Shown: positions 27,695-39,591 of the stretch, in pieces
Numbering within the stretch: the stretch's first letter is position 1
Layout: each line of letters starts with the position of its first letter
From: Methylobacterium sp. Leaf465
GTDB lineage: Bacteria > Pseudomonadota > Alphaproteobacteria > Rhizobiales > Beijerinckiaceae
NCBI RefSeq assembly: GCF_001424705.1
Contig: NZ_LMRA01000012.1
Span: 62,001 to 126,000 of the forward strand
Length of the DNA: 64,000 nt
Reading direction: 5' to 3'
Position numbers and translations under genes: made by a program
Notes under the pieces: generated by a model
Database searches by the model: none
Told to the model about the DNA's origin: nothing
What the model saw: only the letters and a program-made list of their open reading frames with translations

Positions 27695-27883
27695 TCAAAC
27701 CTCGTAGATCGGATCGTTGCCCGAGGCCTTGTTGAGCTTCAGGCCGTGCAGGCAATCCGCCTTTGCCGCGTAGCTCTCGCTGCTCCTCGAGATCTCCTCG
27801 CCGTTCTTGGCGTAGTAGACCCAGTACCACTGTCCCTTCGCATCCTTCTTCATCTTGTAGCAGGGGTAGGACATTGCCGACAT
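27695..27883 (-). CDS. DUF1508 (YegP-like) small protein
   Basis: A 62-residue protein. [21 protein letters not shown] matches the single DUF1508 repeat, a compact beta-beta-alpha fold of unknown function. ATG at 27883 is preceded by GAGGAG, which decides it over the ATG at 27928. It stands where pyrB would be expected in the common gene order. A perfect palindrome lies 44 bases upstream. Confidence 0.75.
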   Translation of the reverse strand: MSAMSYPCYKMKKDAKGQWYWVYYAKNGEEISRSSESYAAKADCLHGLKLNKASGNDPIYEV

Positions 27884-27926
27884 CGCTTCGCTCCTCGGTT
27901 CACGGCGGCCGCGACCGGCCTCCGCC

Positions 27927-27955
27927 AAATAATCAAACTCTAGGTTTGATTATTT
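27927..27955. promoter_or_regulatory. Perfect 12-bp palindrome, AT-rich
   Basis: AAATAATCAAAC and GTTTGATTATTT are exact inverted repeats separated by TCTAG. The element is very AT-rich in a GC-rich genome and sits in the presumed promoter of the DUF1508 gene (minus strand), with TTAACG/TTACAA-like sequences next to it. It could be a repressor operator. It lacks a T-run and so is less likely to be a terminator. Confidence 0.5.
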
Positions 27956-28000
27956 GTAATTCGTTAACCTGAGAGAAGTTTTACAAGGCTTCTGGGCATG

Positions 28001-28030
28001 AAAAAGGCCCCGCCCTTTCGGGCGAGGCCT
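28001..28030 (-). terminator. Rho-independent terminator of acnA
   Basis: On the minus strand a stem of about ten base pairs (GGCCTCGCCC with GGGCGGGGCC, one mismatch, loop GAAA) is followed by TTTTT, 30 to 60 bases after the acnA stop. The best classical terminator in the window. Confidence 0.85.
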
Positions 28031-28061
28031 CGGGATCGCGGTTCGCGGAGGCGGCGAAGTC

Positions 28062-30773
<2,712 letters not shown>

Positions 30774-31023
30774 GGCGTTCTGTTTCCTCGCGAGCGGTTG
30801 GTCGAACACGCGCAGGCATAACCTGCGCCACGAAAACACGTGTTCGGCTGGGAGCGCTATGAAGCGCGCGCCGCCCCGGGGGTGCCCGGATAGGATGTTG
30901 CGCGAAGGGCGATTTGGACGCCCTGAAATCTCGCGCGGCGCAGCCTGCGCGCGTTATAGAACACTTCGAAACTGGCCGCTACCGGGCGCCTGACAGCGCG
31001 TGGGATCTGTTCGGAGGGCGGGT

Positions 31024-31161
31024 CTACGCCGCGACCAGATGCGCCAGATCCGCCCCCTCGGCCACATGCCGGGATGCGTCGAGGATCTCGCTTCCGACGA
31101 TCCTCGCCTCTGCGAGCTGCACGTCGAGGGCGTCGGTCTCGGCGTCATATCGGGACGTCAT
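31024..31161 (-). CDS. Short DUF2283-like protein, possibly internally deleted
   Basis: A 45-residue frame: MTSRYDAETDALDVQLAE matches the DUF2283 start, and RIVGSEILDASRHV matches its end. The usual middle strand (a VAPGVxLDYD-type segment of about 15 to 20 residues) seems absent, so this could be a shortened variant or a decayed gene. It lies between acnA and ccmA on the minus strand with no clear ribosome-binding site. Confidence 0.45.
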   Translation of the reverse strand: MTSRYDAETDALDVQLAEARIVGSEILDASRHVAEGADLAHLVAA

Positions 31162-31533
31162 CGGCTCGGGGCCTTCGCCCACGATCGAGGAAGGCGGTGA
31201 TGAAAGGGAAGGTCGAGAGCGATCGTACCACGAAAGCCACGCGAAGCTCGGGAGCGTCCGATCCACAGCCGTCGAGAGCGAGAGGGCTCGAATAGCACGT
31301 TTGGGATGCGCTCCGGCATGCCGGCCCGGATCGCGGTCGCCACGGTGCTCCCCGGCTCCGGATGGTGCGACGGACCGTGCGACCGTCGGCTGGGTCCATT
31401 TTGCGTGCCCGGGTCTCGCCACCGAACGATCCGCGTGCGATGGGCGAAGCGCCGGGGGACGGAGACCGCACATTCCTTCGTTCGGTCTTTTCGACAGGCG
31501 CCACCTCTTGAGGCTCATGATTCAGGACCCCCC
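31162..31533. other. Intergenic region upstream of ccmA, nothing recognised
   Basis: 372 bases with only short, unconvincing frames in both directions (for example 31 codons from an ATG at 31200). It presumably includes the ccmA promoter; no clear -35/-10 pair or repeat was found. Confidence 0.3.
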
Positions 31534-32190
31534 GTGCGGCTGACCGCTCAAGACCTCGCCGTCCGCCGGTCCGGCCGCCGCATCTTCGCGAACCTGTCCT
31601 TCGCCCTCGGGCCGGGGGAGGCGCTGATGGTCACCGGGCGGAACGGGGCCGGCAAGTCGACGCTGCTCGCGGTGCTGGCCGGCCGGCTCAAGCCCGAGGC
31701 CGGGACCGTCGCGGCGAGCGAGGTCGGCGAGGCGACCCTGTCCGAGTGCCTGCACGTGGTCGGCCACCGCGACGGGCTGAAGAGCCCGCTGACGGCGGAG
31801 GAGAACCTCGCCTTCGCCCGCGACCTCCTCGGCGCGCCGACCGCGACCCCGCGGGCGGCCCTGGAGGAACTCGGCCTCGGCCACGCCCTGCGGCTTCCCG
31901 TGGCCTATCTCTCCGCCGGCCAGCGCCGGCGGGTGGCGCTGGCCCGCCTCCTGGTCTGCCGGCGCCCGCTCTGGCTCCTCGACGAGCCGACGGCCGCCCT
32001 CGATGCCGCCTCGCAGGCGGTCCTGGCCGGGATGATGGCGCGGCACCGGGCGACGGGCGGCCTCGTCATCGCGGCGACGCACCAGGCCCTCGGCCTCGCC
32101 GACGCCCAGGAACTGCGGATCGAGGCGCCCGCACCCGCCCCACCGACGCTGGCCCGGACGACGGTCGCGGCCGACGAGGTCTGGTGGTGA
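31534..32190 (+). CDS. ccmA: Haem exporter ATP-binding protein CcmA
   Basis: A 218-residue ABC ATPase of the cytochrome c maturation system I, which with CcmB, CcmC and CcmD releases haem-bound CcmE. Walker A is GRNGAGKS, the signature is LSAGQRRRVALAR and Walker B LWLLDEP; VVGHRDGLKSPLTAEENL is characteristic of CcmA. The GTG at 31534 starts MRLTAQDLAVRRSGR. It overlaps ccmB by one base. Confidence 0.93.
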   Translation: MRLTAQDLAVRRSGRRIFANLSFALGPGEALMVTGRNGAGKSTLLAVLAGRLKPEAGTVAASEVGEATLSECLHVVGHRDGLKSPLTAEENLAFARDLLGAPTATPRAALEELGLGHALRLPVAYLSAGQRRRVALARLLVCRRPLWLLDEPTAALDAASQAVLAGMMARHRATGGLVIAATHQALGLADAQELRIEAPAPAPPTLARTTVAADEVWW

Positions 32191-32855
32191 TGCGCGCCCT
32201 GAGGGCCCTCGTCGCCCGCGACCTCGCCCTCGCCGCCCGCGTCGGCGGCTCGGGGGCGCTCTCCCTCGTGTTCTTCCTGATGATCGTCGCCCTGGTGCCG
32301 TTCGCCCTCGGCCCCGACCTGAACCTGCTGTCGCGGATCGGCCCGGCGATCCTCTGGCTCGCCGCCGTGCTCTCGACCCTGATCGGCCTCGACCGCCTGT
32401 TCCAGGCTGACGAGGAGGACGGCTCCCTCGACCTGATGACCGGCTCGCCGGCCCCCCTCGAGGGCGTGGTGCTCGCCAAGGTGCTGGCCCACTGGCTCAC
32501 CACCGGCCTGCCCCTCGCCCTCGCCTCGCCCCTCTTCGGGCTCCTCGTCGCCCTCGATGGCCGGGCGATGGCGGCGACCGCCCTCACCCTCCTGGTGGGC
32601 ACCCCGGCCCTGACCTTCGTGGGCGCGGTCGGCGCGGCCCTCACCGCCTCGATCCGCCGGGGCGGCCTCATCCTGGCGGTCGTGGTGCTGCCGCTGATGA
32701 TCCCGACGCTGATCTTCGGCGTCTCGGCGAGTGAATCGGCCCTCGGCGGCACCGTCCCGTTCACCACGCCGCTGGCCATCCTGTGCGCCCTCAGCCTGAT
32801 CGCGGGCGTGATCGGGACGCTCGCCGCCGCCGCGGCCCTGCGCTGGTCGGAATAG
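32190..32855 (+). CDS. ccmB: Haem exporter permease CcmB
   Basis: A 221-residue inner-membrane protein with six helices. FQADEEDGSLDLM is the cytoplasmic coupling motif specific to CcmB; PLMIPTLIFG and the C-terminal helix follow. Start ATG at 32190 (a GTG at 32187 is possible). ccmC and ccmD are not next: the following gene runs the other way and ends four bases away, so they must be encoded elsewhere. Confidence 0.94.
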   Translation: MRALRALVARDLALAARVGGSGALSLVFFLMIVALVPFALGPDLNLLSRIGPAILWLAAVLSTLIGLDRLFQADEEDGSLDLMTGSPAPLEGVVLAKVLAHWLTTGLPLALASPLFGLLVALDGRAMAATALTLLVGTPALTFVGAVGAALTASIRRGGLILAVVVLPLMIPTLIFGVSASESALGGTVPFTTPLAILCALSLIAGVIGTLAAAAALRWSE

Positions 32856-32859
32856 GGCG

Positions 32860-34035
32860 TCAGGCGATCGCCGGGGTCCCCCGCAGGCCTGCGACCCGGA
32901 CCTCCGGCGGCGCGGGGTGGGCGGGCCGCGCCCGGTCCGGGCGCCCGGCGATGCGCAGGGCGATGCCGACGAACAGCGCGATCATGCCGGCCTCCAGAAG
33001 CAGCAGGGGAAGCCAGGCGGCGTCCAGGGGAATGGCGGCCAGATCCAGCGCCTCGCTGGCGAGCACGGCCCCGATCGCGCCGGCGGTGAAGACCGGCAAG
33101 GACCGGCGGCCGAGGCGGGTCAACGGGTGGTCGCGCGGCACCTGGTGCAGCAGGCGGATGAGCGGCGCGCGCGGCAGGGCCATCACCAGGTAGGCCAGGG
33201 CGAGAACGTGCAGGACGCGCAGGGGCGACTGGTAGGTCTTGCTCGCGCCGAGCCAGAAGGCGTCGTTGCGCGTCGCGGCCCAGTCCGCGGCCGCCGGCCA
33301 GAGACGAACCACGGCCACCGCCAGGACGAGGTAGCCGACGAGGTAGCCCAGGGCGAGGCCGGTCAGCCCCCGGGGACGCGGCAGGGCGACGCCGTCGACC
33401 AGGCCCTGCCCGATGGTGATCCCCAGGGCGAAGATCAGGGTCCAGGGCAGGATCGTCAGCGCGAAGGGCGCGCCCGAGAGGCTGTTGCTCAGCACCAGAT
33501 GGAAGTGGCCGGCCGCGATCCAGAGCAGCAGTGCCGGCGGCAGGGGCGCCCAGAACCGCCACCCGGCGAGGCGCAGCAGGATCGGGGCGATCAGCATCAG
33601 GGCCACGTACAGGCGCAGGACGGACGAGTAGCCCACCGTCTGGCGGAGGGTCAGGGCATGGCTCAACAGGTTCGGGAAGCCGTGGTCCCGCAGCAGGGCG
33701 GTGTCCTGCGCGTGCACGCCCGTCACGCCTCGAAGGGCGAGGATGGCCGCCAGGAGACCGAGCGTCGCGAAGACGATGACCAGTTCGAAGGCGTAGATCC
33801 GGGCCGCCCGCCGCCACAGATGGGCGACGATGTCCGGCAGGCGGCGCCGCGAGGCTTGGCTCCCCGCGAGGGCGATGGAGATGCCGCTGAGCAGGACGAA
33901 GATGTCGGCGCTGTCGGAGAAGCCGAGCCGGGAGGGCGACACGGCCGAGACGGCGCCGTCCTGGATGTGGTTCACGAAGATGTTGATCAGGCACAGACCG
34001 CGAATGGCGTCGATCGTCGTTCTTCGCTGCGGCAT
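32860..34035 (-). CDS. OpgC-domain membrane protein
   Basis: A 391-residue integral membrane protein with about ten helices. RRTTIDAIRGLCLINIFVNH, then SDSADIFVLLSGISIAL, match the OpgC family, named for succinylation of osmoregulated periplasmic glucans and related to acyltransferase-3 enzymes. Here it would acylate a cell-envelope glycan, but the substrate is unknown. It stands alone on this strand, convergent with ccmB. Confidence 0.85.
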   Translation of the reverse strand: MPQRRTTIDAIRGLCLINIFVNHIQDGAVSAVSPSRLGFSDSADIFVLLSGISIALAGSQASRRRLPDIVAHLWRRAARIYAFELVIVFATLGLLAAILALRGVTGVHAQDTALLRDHGFPNLLSHALTLRQTVGYSSVLRLYVALMLIAPILLRLAGWRFWAPLPPALLLWIAAGHFHLVLSNSLSGAPFALTILPWTLIFALGITIGQGLVDGVALPRPRGLTGLALGYLVGYLVLAVAVVRLWPAAADWAATRNDAFWLGASKTYQSPLRVLHVLALAYLVMALPRAPLIRLLHQVPRDHPLTRLGRRSLPVFTAGAIGAVLASEALDLAAIPLDAAWLPLLLLEAGMIALFVGIALRIAGRPDRARPAHPAPPEVRVAGLRGTPAIA

Positions 34036-34159
34036 GCCTCGCCCCGATGCGGCCTACACGCACCGATCGTAGGGCGGAGGGCTTAAGGTTGTGTTGCAAC
34101 CTCCGGACGTGGGCCCGGGGAACGGTTGGGCCGTTCCCCGGGCCGAGGCCTCGTGCGCC

Positions 34160-35347
34160 TCACGCCGGATCGGCGTCGATCCGCATCCGCAGGATGGCGT
34201 AGGGCGGCGCCTGCAGGTCCTTGCCGCCGTTGTATTCCGGGCGTCGGTTCACCTGGGCGGACGAGATGTGGAGCCAGCGGTCGGGGGTGATCCAGAACGT
34301 GTCGGCCCAGATCAGGCGCGGATCGGAGGCGATGATCGTGACGGTGCCGTCGGGGTCGCGCCGGCCGACCGCGTTGAACTCCTGCAGGGCGAGGTAGACC
34401 CGGTCCTTGGAATCCGTGGTCAGGCCGCCGGTCATGCCCTTCTCGCCGAGATCCGTGACGCCGGCCGCCACGGCCCCGTCGCTGGCCCCGGGATCGAGGA
34501 GCGCGGCGGTCTCCACAGCGTAGAGGCGGCGCCCGATCAGGGGCGCGTAGTAGAGGCGCCGGCCGTCGGGGCTGAGCGCGATGCCGTTGGCGCCGCCCTG
34601 GACCGGGCGCGGCGGCCCCTCCCCCTTCCGCTGCACCACCGGGCGGTCCTCGACGATCTTGAGGAGGCCCTTCTGCGACCGGGTGCTGGCATGGCCCGCG
34701 AGGCGTCGCACCACCCGGCCGCTGGCGAGGTCGACGGCCAGGATGGCGCCCTCCCCGTCCTGGCCCTGGTCGGTGACGTAGGCGCGGGCGTACCCGTCGC
34801 GGATGTCCACCCGCAGGTCGTTGAGCGACGAGGTCGGGGTGATGCCGGCCTCCAGGGGCACCACGCGGCGGATGCGGTTGTCGGCGAGATCGATCTGCAC
34901 GAGCTTCGCGCCGCCCTTCACCGGCGGGCCGGAGCCGTCCGGCAGGCCGGCATCGAGGCACCACAGGGTGTCGTCGCGGTCGAAGACGCCGTTGGGCACG
35001 TGGAACAGGCGCGCCTGCGGCTGCTCCGGGTCGGGCTGGTTCGTCGGCAGGTCCGGGTAGGGCCGGACCTCCCCGTCCGCCAGCACCTCGCCCAGGGTGT
35101 AGGGCACCGTCGCGGTGAAGCGGGGCATCATCACGAAGCGCCGGCCGCCGGCCGAGATGGCGAGGCCGGTGGGGGTCGAGGGGGCGTTCGCCGTGAACGC
35201 GAGTTCGAGCCCGCCCGCCGCCCGGTGGGTGGCGACCTCGGAGGACGGCGCGGCCGCGGCCTCGCCGGGTCGGGCGAGGGCTGCCGTACCGGCGATGCCG
35301 GCACCGGCGAAGCCGGCGGCGAGGAGGTCACGGCGAGCGAGCGTCAT
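34160..35347 (-). CDS. Exported beta-propeller, yellow/major-royal-jelly-like (copy 1)
   Basis: A 395-residue protein with a Tat-type signal: MTLARRDLLAAGFAGAG, then Ala-rich. Repeated blade motifs such as NGIALSPDGRRLYYAPLIGRRLY and LTTDSKDRVYLALQEFNAV identify the MRJP/yellow branch of six-bladed propellers; KLVQIDLADNRIRRVVPLE is another hallmark. Likely periplasmic; ligand or substrate unknown. ATG at 35347 is chosen for the twin-Arg signal. Last of three consecutive propeller genes on this strand. Confidence 0.8.
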   Translation of the reverse strand: MTLARRDLLAAGFAGAGIAGTAALARPGEAAAAPSSEVATHRAAGGLELAFTANAPSTPTGLAISAGGRRFVMMPRFTATVPYTLGEVLADGEVRPYPDLPTNQPDPEQPQARLFHVPNGVFDRDDTLWCLDAGLPDGSGPPVKGGAKLVQIDLADNRIRRVVPLEAGITPTSSLNDLRVDIRDGYARAYVTDQGQDGEGAILAVDLASGRVVRRLAGHASTRSQKGLLKIVEDRPVVQRKGEGPPRPVQGGANGIALSPDGRRLYYAPLIGRRLYAVETAALLDPGASDGAVAAGVTDLGEKGMTGGLTTDSKDRVYLALQEFNAVGRRDPDGTVTIIASDPRLIWADTFWITPDRWLHISSAQVNRRPEYNGGKDLQAPPYAILRMRIDADPA

Positions 35348-35386
35348 GGCGGGATCCGGTCGAGCGAGGATGGGGGACATGGCGGG

Positions 35387-36370
35387 TCAGCCCCGGGCGG
35401 GGCCGCGCACCTTGAGATCGATCGCGAGGACGTGCGCGCCCGCGCCGATGAAGAGGCGCCGGCCGTCCGGGCCGCCGAAGGCCACGTTGGCGGCGTCGGT
35501 CGCGGTGGCGATGCGTCCGAGGGGCGTGCCGTCGGGCGCATAGATCCGCACACCGTCGAAGCAGGCGGCATAGACCCGGCCGTCGGCATCCACCGCGAGG
35601 CCGTCCGGCACGCCGGCCTCCACGGTGGCGAAGGGTTCGGGCGCGCCGAGCCTCCGGCCCTCCACCACCGGGAAGGCCAGGATGGTGCGCGCGCCCTCGG
35701 GATTCTTCAGGGCGGCGCTGGTGTCGCTGACGTAGAGGCGCGTCCCGTCCGGGCTGAAGGCGATGCCGTTGGGCTGGCCGACGGCGTCGGTCATGCCCTC
35801 GACCCGGCCGGCCGGGTCGATCCGGTAGACCCGCCGGGCCCCTTGCGCCGGCGGCGCCATCAGGCCCTCGTCGGGCATGGTGATTCCGAAGACGGGGTCG
35901 GTGAACCAGATCGCGCCGTCCGGGGCCAGGGCGGCGTCGTTCGGGGAATTCAGCGGCCGGCCCGCGAAGGCGTCGGCCAGCACCGTGAGGCGGCCGTCCG
36001 GCTCCCGCCGCACCACCCGCCGCCCGCGATGCTCGCAGGTGACGAGGCGGCCCTCGGCGTCGAGCGTGTTGCCGTTGGCGTTGTTCGAGGGGTCGCGAAA
36101 CACGCCGGTGCCGCCGTCGTCGGCGATCCGGATCATCCGGTTGGCCCGGACATCGCTGACGATCAGGCCGCCGAGGCCCGGGGCGTAGCACAGGCCCTCG
36201 CACCAGCGCCCGCCGGCATAGAGGGTGCGCAGCACCGCGCCGGGATCGACCACCTCGCTCAGCCGCGGATCGTCGACCCGGACGATGGGGGCCGCTGCGG
36301 CCGGCCAGGCACGCAGGGCGAGGGCCGCTCCCGCGCCGCCGAGCAGCGCGCGTCGTCGTATCGTCGGCAT
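35387..36370 (-). CDS. Exported SMP-30/gluconolactonase-family protein
   Basis: A 327-residue protein with a Tat-like signal (MPTIRRRALLGGAGAAL). The propeller matches SMP-30/gluconolactonase/LRE: WCEGLCYAPGLGGLIVSDV with the metal-ligand Glu, GNTLDAEGRLVTCEH with Asn, PNDAALAPDGAIWFTDP with the Asn/Asp pair, and VSDTSAA. The metal ligands appear intact, so it may hydrolyse a sugar lactone in the periplasm. It is flanked by two MRJP-like genes. Confidence 0.85.
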   Translation of the reverse strand: MPTIRRRALLGGAGAALALRAWPAAAAPIVRVDDPRLSEVVDPGAVLRTLYAGGRWCEGLCYAPGLGGLIVSDVRANRMIRIADDGGTGVFRDPSNNANGNTLDAEGRLVTCEHRGRRVVRREPDGRLTVLADAFAGRPLNSPNDAALAPDGAIWFTDPVFGITMPDEGLMAPPAQGARRVYRIDPAGRVEGMTDAVGQPNGIAFSPDGTRLYVSDTSAALKNPEGARTILAFPVVEGRRLGAPEPFATVEAGVPDGLAVDADGRVYAACFDGVRIYAPDGTPLGRIATATDAANVAFGGPDGRRLFIGAGAHVLAIDLKVRGPARG

Positions 36371-36435
36371 CGGTCCTCGATGGGCTGCGGGTGCGATGAG
36401 CGCGCCGCCGCGTGGCCGGGGCGGCGCGGGACGGG

Positions 36436-37725
36436 TCAGCGCGCGGCCGGCGCGGGGGCGGTCGAGCCGGTGGCGTCCGGGGTCCCCGGCTTGAAGCTCC
36501 ACAACTCCGTCGGCAGGGCCGCCGGCGCATCGGGCTTGTAGAAGGCCGAGTCCTGGATGCGCGAGGTGGTGACGTAGAGCGTCCCGTCGGGCCCTTCCGC
36601 GAAGGTGTCGGGCCAGCGCAGGCGCGCGTCCTGCACCACGGTGCTCAGGGTGTTCCCCTTCGCCGAGAGGTCGCGCACCTTGATCGCATCGTCCTGCGGC
36701 GAGGTCACGTACATCCGGCCGTCCTTGCGGGCGATGATCAGGCCGTCGGCGGGGCCGTTCTCGCCCACGATCTCGATGCGGCCCGACACGCTCTTGTCGG
36801 CCAGCGCGGTCGGCATCAGCGCGGTGGTGATGCTCCCCGCGAGCGTCTCGGTGGGCAGGCTGTAGAGCGTCTTGCCCTTGATCGCCTGCCAGTACAGCGT
36901 CTTGCCGTCGGGGGAGAGGGCGATGCCGTCGGCGGCGAACTCGACGCCGCGCCCGTCCGGCCGGCGCAGGGGCTTGCCGTCATAGGTCACGGTGACGCCC
37001 GTGTCGGGTTGGGTCGACGGGTCGCCGTCGAGGACCCGGTGGGCCCGGCCGCTGTCGAGGTCGACCACCACCAGGGCGCCCCGGGCGCCGGAATCGGTGA
37101 GGTAGGCGGTCTTGCCGTCGGGGGAGAAGCGCACGTCGTTGAGGTAGGAGCCCTGCGGCGCCACGCTCTCGTCGAACGCGATGGTGCGCGCGGGCTGGTT
37201 GGTCTTCAGGTCGATCTCGACGAGCTTGGGACCGCCGGGCACCAGAGCCGCCATGGCGGGGGCGGCCGGATCGAGGACCCAGAGGTTGCCGTTCGGGCTC
37301 GCCACCACGCTCTGGACGCAGACCCAGTGATCCTTGGCCGAGATTTCGTCCTTCTTGGCGTTGCGCCAGGAGTTCCAGGCCGCATCCGGGAACGGCACCA
37401 GCTTGCCGTCCTTCAATTCGGCCACCGACACCGCGGTGTCCTCGGTCCAGCGCGGGAAGTTCACGAAGATCCGCCCGTCCTTGGAGACGGTGACCCCTGT
37501 CACCTGGTGGTCGAAGCTCGCCACCTTCGTGAGCGTCGCCGTCGGCGCGGCGGCGGCGGCGGCGGCGGCGCCCTGCGCCAGGACCGAGCGGGGGAGGAAG
37601 ACGACCCCGGGGAGGAGGACGGCGCCCAGGAGGGCCGCGGCGCGCGTCCGGCCCCGCCGCCGGGGGCGGGCCGAGAGGCGCGGCGGGGCGGCGAAGATCG
37701 GACGGTCGGACTGATGGTGCGTCAT
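36436..37725 (-). CDS. Exported beta-propeller, yellow/major-royal-jelly-like (copy 2)
   Basis: A 429-residue protein with an N-terminal Arg-rich stretch and a hydrophobic signal ending near SVLAQGAAAAAAAAP. GRIFVNFPRWTEDTAVSVAEL is the classic MRJP/yellow motif; QSVVASPNGNLWVLDPA, GIALSPDGKTLYWQAIKGKTLY and WPDTFAEGPDGTLYVTTSRI are further blades. ATG at 37725 is preferred; an upstream ATG at 37770 would cross a 15-bp direct repeat (about 37741-37771, GAATCCCTGGCATCG-like). First gene of the three-propeller group. Confidence 0.8.
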   Translation of the reverse strand: MTHHQSDRPIFAAPPRLSARPRRRGRTRAAALLGAVLLPGVVFLPRSVLAQGAAAAAAAAPTATLTKVASFDHQVTGVTVSKDGRIFVNFPRWTEDTAVSVAELKDGKLVPFPDAAWNSWRNAKKDEISAKDHWVCVQSVVASPNGNLWVLDPAAPAMAALVPGGPKLVEIDLKTNQPARTIAFDESVAPQGSYLNDVRFSPDGKTAYLTDSGARGALVVVDLDSGRAHRVLDGDPSTQPDTGVTVTYDGKPLRRPDGRGVEFAADGIALSPDGKTLYWQAIKGKTLYSLPTETLAGSITTALMPTALADKSVSGRIEIVGENGPADGLIIARKDGRMYVTSPQDDAIKVRDLSAKGNTLSTVVQDARLRWPDTFAEGPDGTLYVTTSRIQDSAFYKPDAPAALPTELWSFKPGTPDATGSTAPAPAAR

Positions 37726-37949
37726 CGGAACCCTGGAAAATGGAATCCCTGGCATCGGATTCCCTGGCATCGCGCCGATCGCACCGTGCGGCGCGATCGT
37801 GACGACCTAACGCATGAAGTCTCGGCCAAGGTTCATCCGCCCCGCGACTCGTGAACGGCGGCGCCCCTCTCCCGCGCGACCGAGCGGCGGCCTCGGATTG
37901 CGCGGTTGGCCGGTGTCGCACGGACCCGGCCCGCGTCCGGATGCGAGGG

Positions 37950-38098
37950 CGCTCGGCACGCTTTCATATGTTGTTTTTTGCAAAGTCGTTTCAGGATCTT
38001 CGACCGTTAAAGACAAATTCACGGATTGTAATTAAAGTTACGAGCATCAAAATGCGACCCGTCTAGTCGCGTATCAGTCACCGTTTCCGCGAAAGAAA
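37950..38098 (+). promoter_or_regulatory. AT-rich leader of the chemoreceptor gene
   Basis: About 150 bases, sharply lower in GC than the rest, with T-runs near 37970 and TTGTAATTAAAGTTACG near 38025. It surely holds the chemoreceptor promoter, but I cannot choose a -35/-10 pair or a flagellar sigma-28 site with confidence. Confidence 0.4.
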
Positions 38099-38104
38099 TT
38101 GACG

Positions 38105-39574
38105 ATGTTGGGCGCCGGTCTTCGTGCAACACTCGAAGCGCTCGATCGATCGCAAGGTCGAATCGAGTTCGCGATGGATGGAAGTGTCCAGAGCGCGAAC
38201 CAGATCTTTCTCGATCTCATCGGCTATACGTTCGCAGAGGTCCGTGGCCGCCCGCACAGCCTGTTCGTCCCTCCGGAGGAGCGGGACACCCCGGCCTACC
38301 GGGCCTTCTGGGACAGCCTGCGCCGGGGCGAGCACCAGGCGCGCGATTTCTGCCGGATCGGCAAGGACGGCCGCCGGATCTGGATCCGGGCGAGCTACAA
38401 CCCGATCCTCGATCGCCGCGGCAAGCCGGTGAAGGTGGTGAAGTTCGCCACGGACATCACCGCGCAGGTGGCGCGCAACGCCGCGTTCGAGGGCCAGATC
38501 GCGGCGATCAACCGGTCGCAGGCGGTGATCCACTTCACGCCGGACGGTCTCGTCACCGACGCCAACCCGAACTTCCTCGCCGCGCTCGGATACACCCTCG
38601 ACGAGATCAAGGGTCGGCACCACAGCCAGTTCGTGGCGCCGGCGGACCGGGACACGCCGGCCTACGCCGCCTTCTGGACGGCGCTGGCGGGCGGCGCCTA
38701 CCAGGCCGGCGAGTTCCGTCGCCTGGCGAAGGGCGGCCGCGAGGTGTGGATCTACGGCGCCTACAATCCGGTCTTCGGACCCGACGGCCGGGTGGTCTCC
38801 GTGGTGAAGTTCGCCAGCGACGTCACCGCCCAGGTCGCCGACCGGCTGCGTCGGCACGAGGGCCAGCAGGCGATCGACAAGGATCTCGGGGTCATCACCG
38901 GCTCGATCTCCGACGTCAGCCATCAGGCGACCCTCACGGCGGAGGCGGCGGCCCAGACCTCCGGCAACGTCCAGGCGGTGGCGGCCGGCGCCGAGGAGTT
39001 CTCGGCCTCCATCGAGGAACTGAGCCGCCACGCGTCCGAGGCGAAGGTCGCGTCCGAGGAGGCGGTGATCCGGGCCGAGGAGGCCTCCGGCATCATCGCC
39101 GGGCTGACCTCGGCCGCCGACAAGATCGGCGAGGTGATCTCGGTCATCCGCACGATCGCCGACCAGACCAACCTGCTGGCGCTCAACGCCACCATCGAGG
39201 CGGCCCGCGCCGGCGAGGCGGGCCGCGGCTTCGCCGTGGTCGCCGCCGAGGTGAAGGCCCTGGCCAACCAATCGTCCCGGGCCACGGAGGAGATCGGGAC
39301 GCAGATCGCGGCTGTGCAGGGCTCCACCACCCAGGCCGTGACCGCGATCGAGGCCATCGCCCGGACGATCGGCCATCTCAGCGAGATCTCGCTGAGCGTC
39401 TCATCGGCCGTGACCGAGCAGGCCGCGGTGACCCGCGACATGACGATCAACATGCAGAACGCCGCCCGGAGCGTCGAGGTCGTGCGTCAGAACATGGACG
39501 GGATCGCCGCCGCCACGATCGACGTCGACGCCTCGGTGCGCAAGGCCGGCGCCGCGGCCCGCGCCCTGGCCTGA
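38105..39574 (+). CDS. Soluble methyl-accepting chemotaxis protein with two PAS domains
   Basis: A 489-residue chemoreceptor without membrane helices. Two Aer-like PAS domains (about residues 15 to 125 and 138 to 247) share GYT(F/L)xE(V/I)xGR, RDTPAY and a C-terminal VKFA(T/S)D(I/V)TAQV. The signalling domain follows, with the hairpin tip [20 protein letters not shown] and [15 protein letters not shown]. It would act from the cytoplasm on CheA, sensing a redox or small-molecule cue. ATG at 38105 is chosen; TTG at 38099 is also in frame. Confidence 0.92.
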   Translation: MLGAGLRATLEALDRSQGRIEFAMDGSVQSANQIFLDLIGYTFAEVRGRPHSLFVPPEERDTPAYRAFWDSLRRGEHQARDFCRIGKDGRRIWIRASYNPILDRRGKPVKVVKFATDITAQVARNAAFEGQIAAINRSQAVIHFTPDGLVTDANPNFLAALGYTLDEIKGRHHSQFVAPADRDTPAYAAFWTALAGGAYQAGEFRRLAKGGREVWIYGAYNPVFGPDGRVVSVVKFASDVTAQVADRLRRHEGQQAIDKDLGVITGSISDVSHQATLTAEAAAQTSGNVQAVAAGAEEFSASIEELSRHASEAKVASEEAVIRAEEASGIIAGLTSAADKIGEVISVIRTIADQTNLLALNATIEAARAGEAGRGFAVVAAEVKALANQSSRATEEIGTQIAAVQGSTTQAVTAIEAIARTIGHLSEISLSVSSAVTEQAAVTRDMTINMQNAARSVEVVRQNMDGIAAATIDVDASVRKAGAAARALA

Positions 39575-39591
39575 GGGCCGGTCGAACCGGA

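Noticed and set aside
30840-31023. Possible acnA promoter with TATAAC on the minus strand near 30955
   Set aside because: No acceptable -35 element at the right distance and a long leader would be needed.
37741-37771. Two direct copies of a 15-base sequence upstream of the second MRJP-like gene
   Set aside because: Only two imperfect copies; not enough for a repeat array or a binding-site claim.
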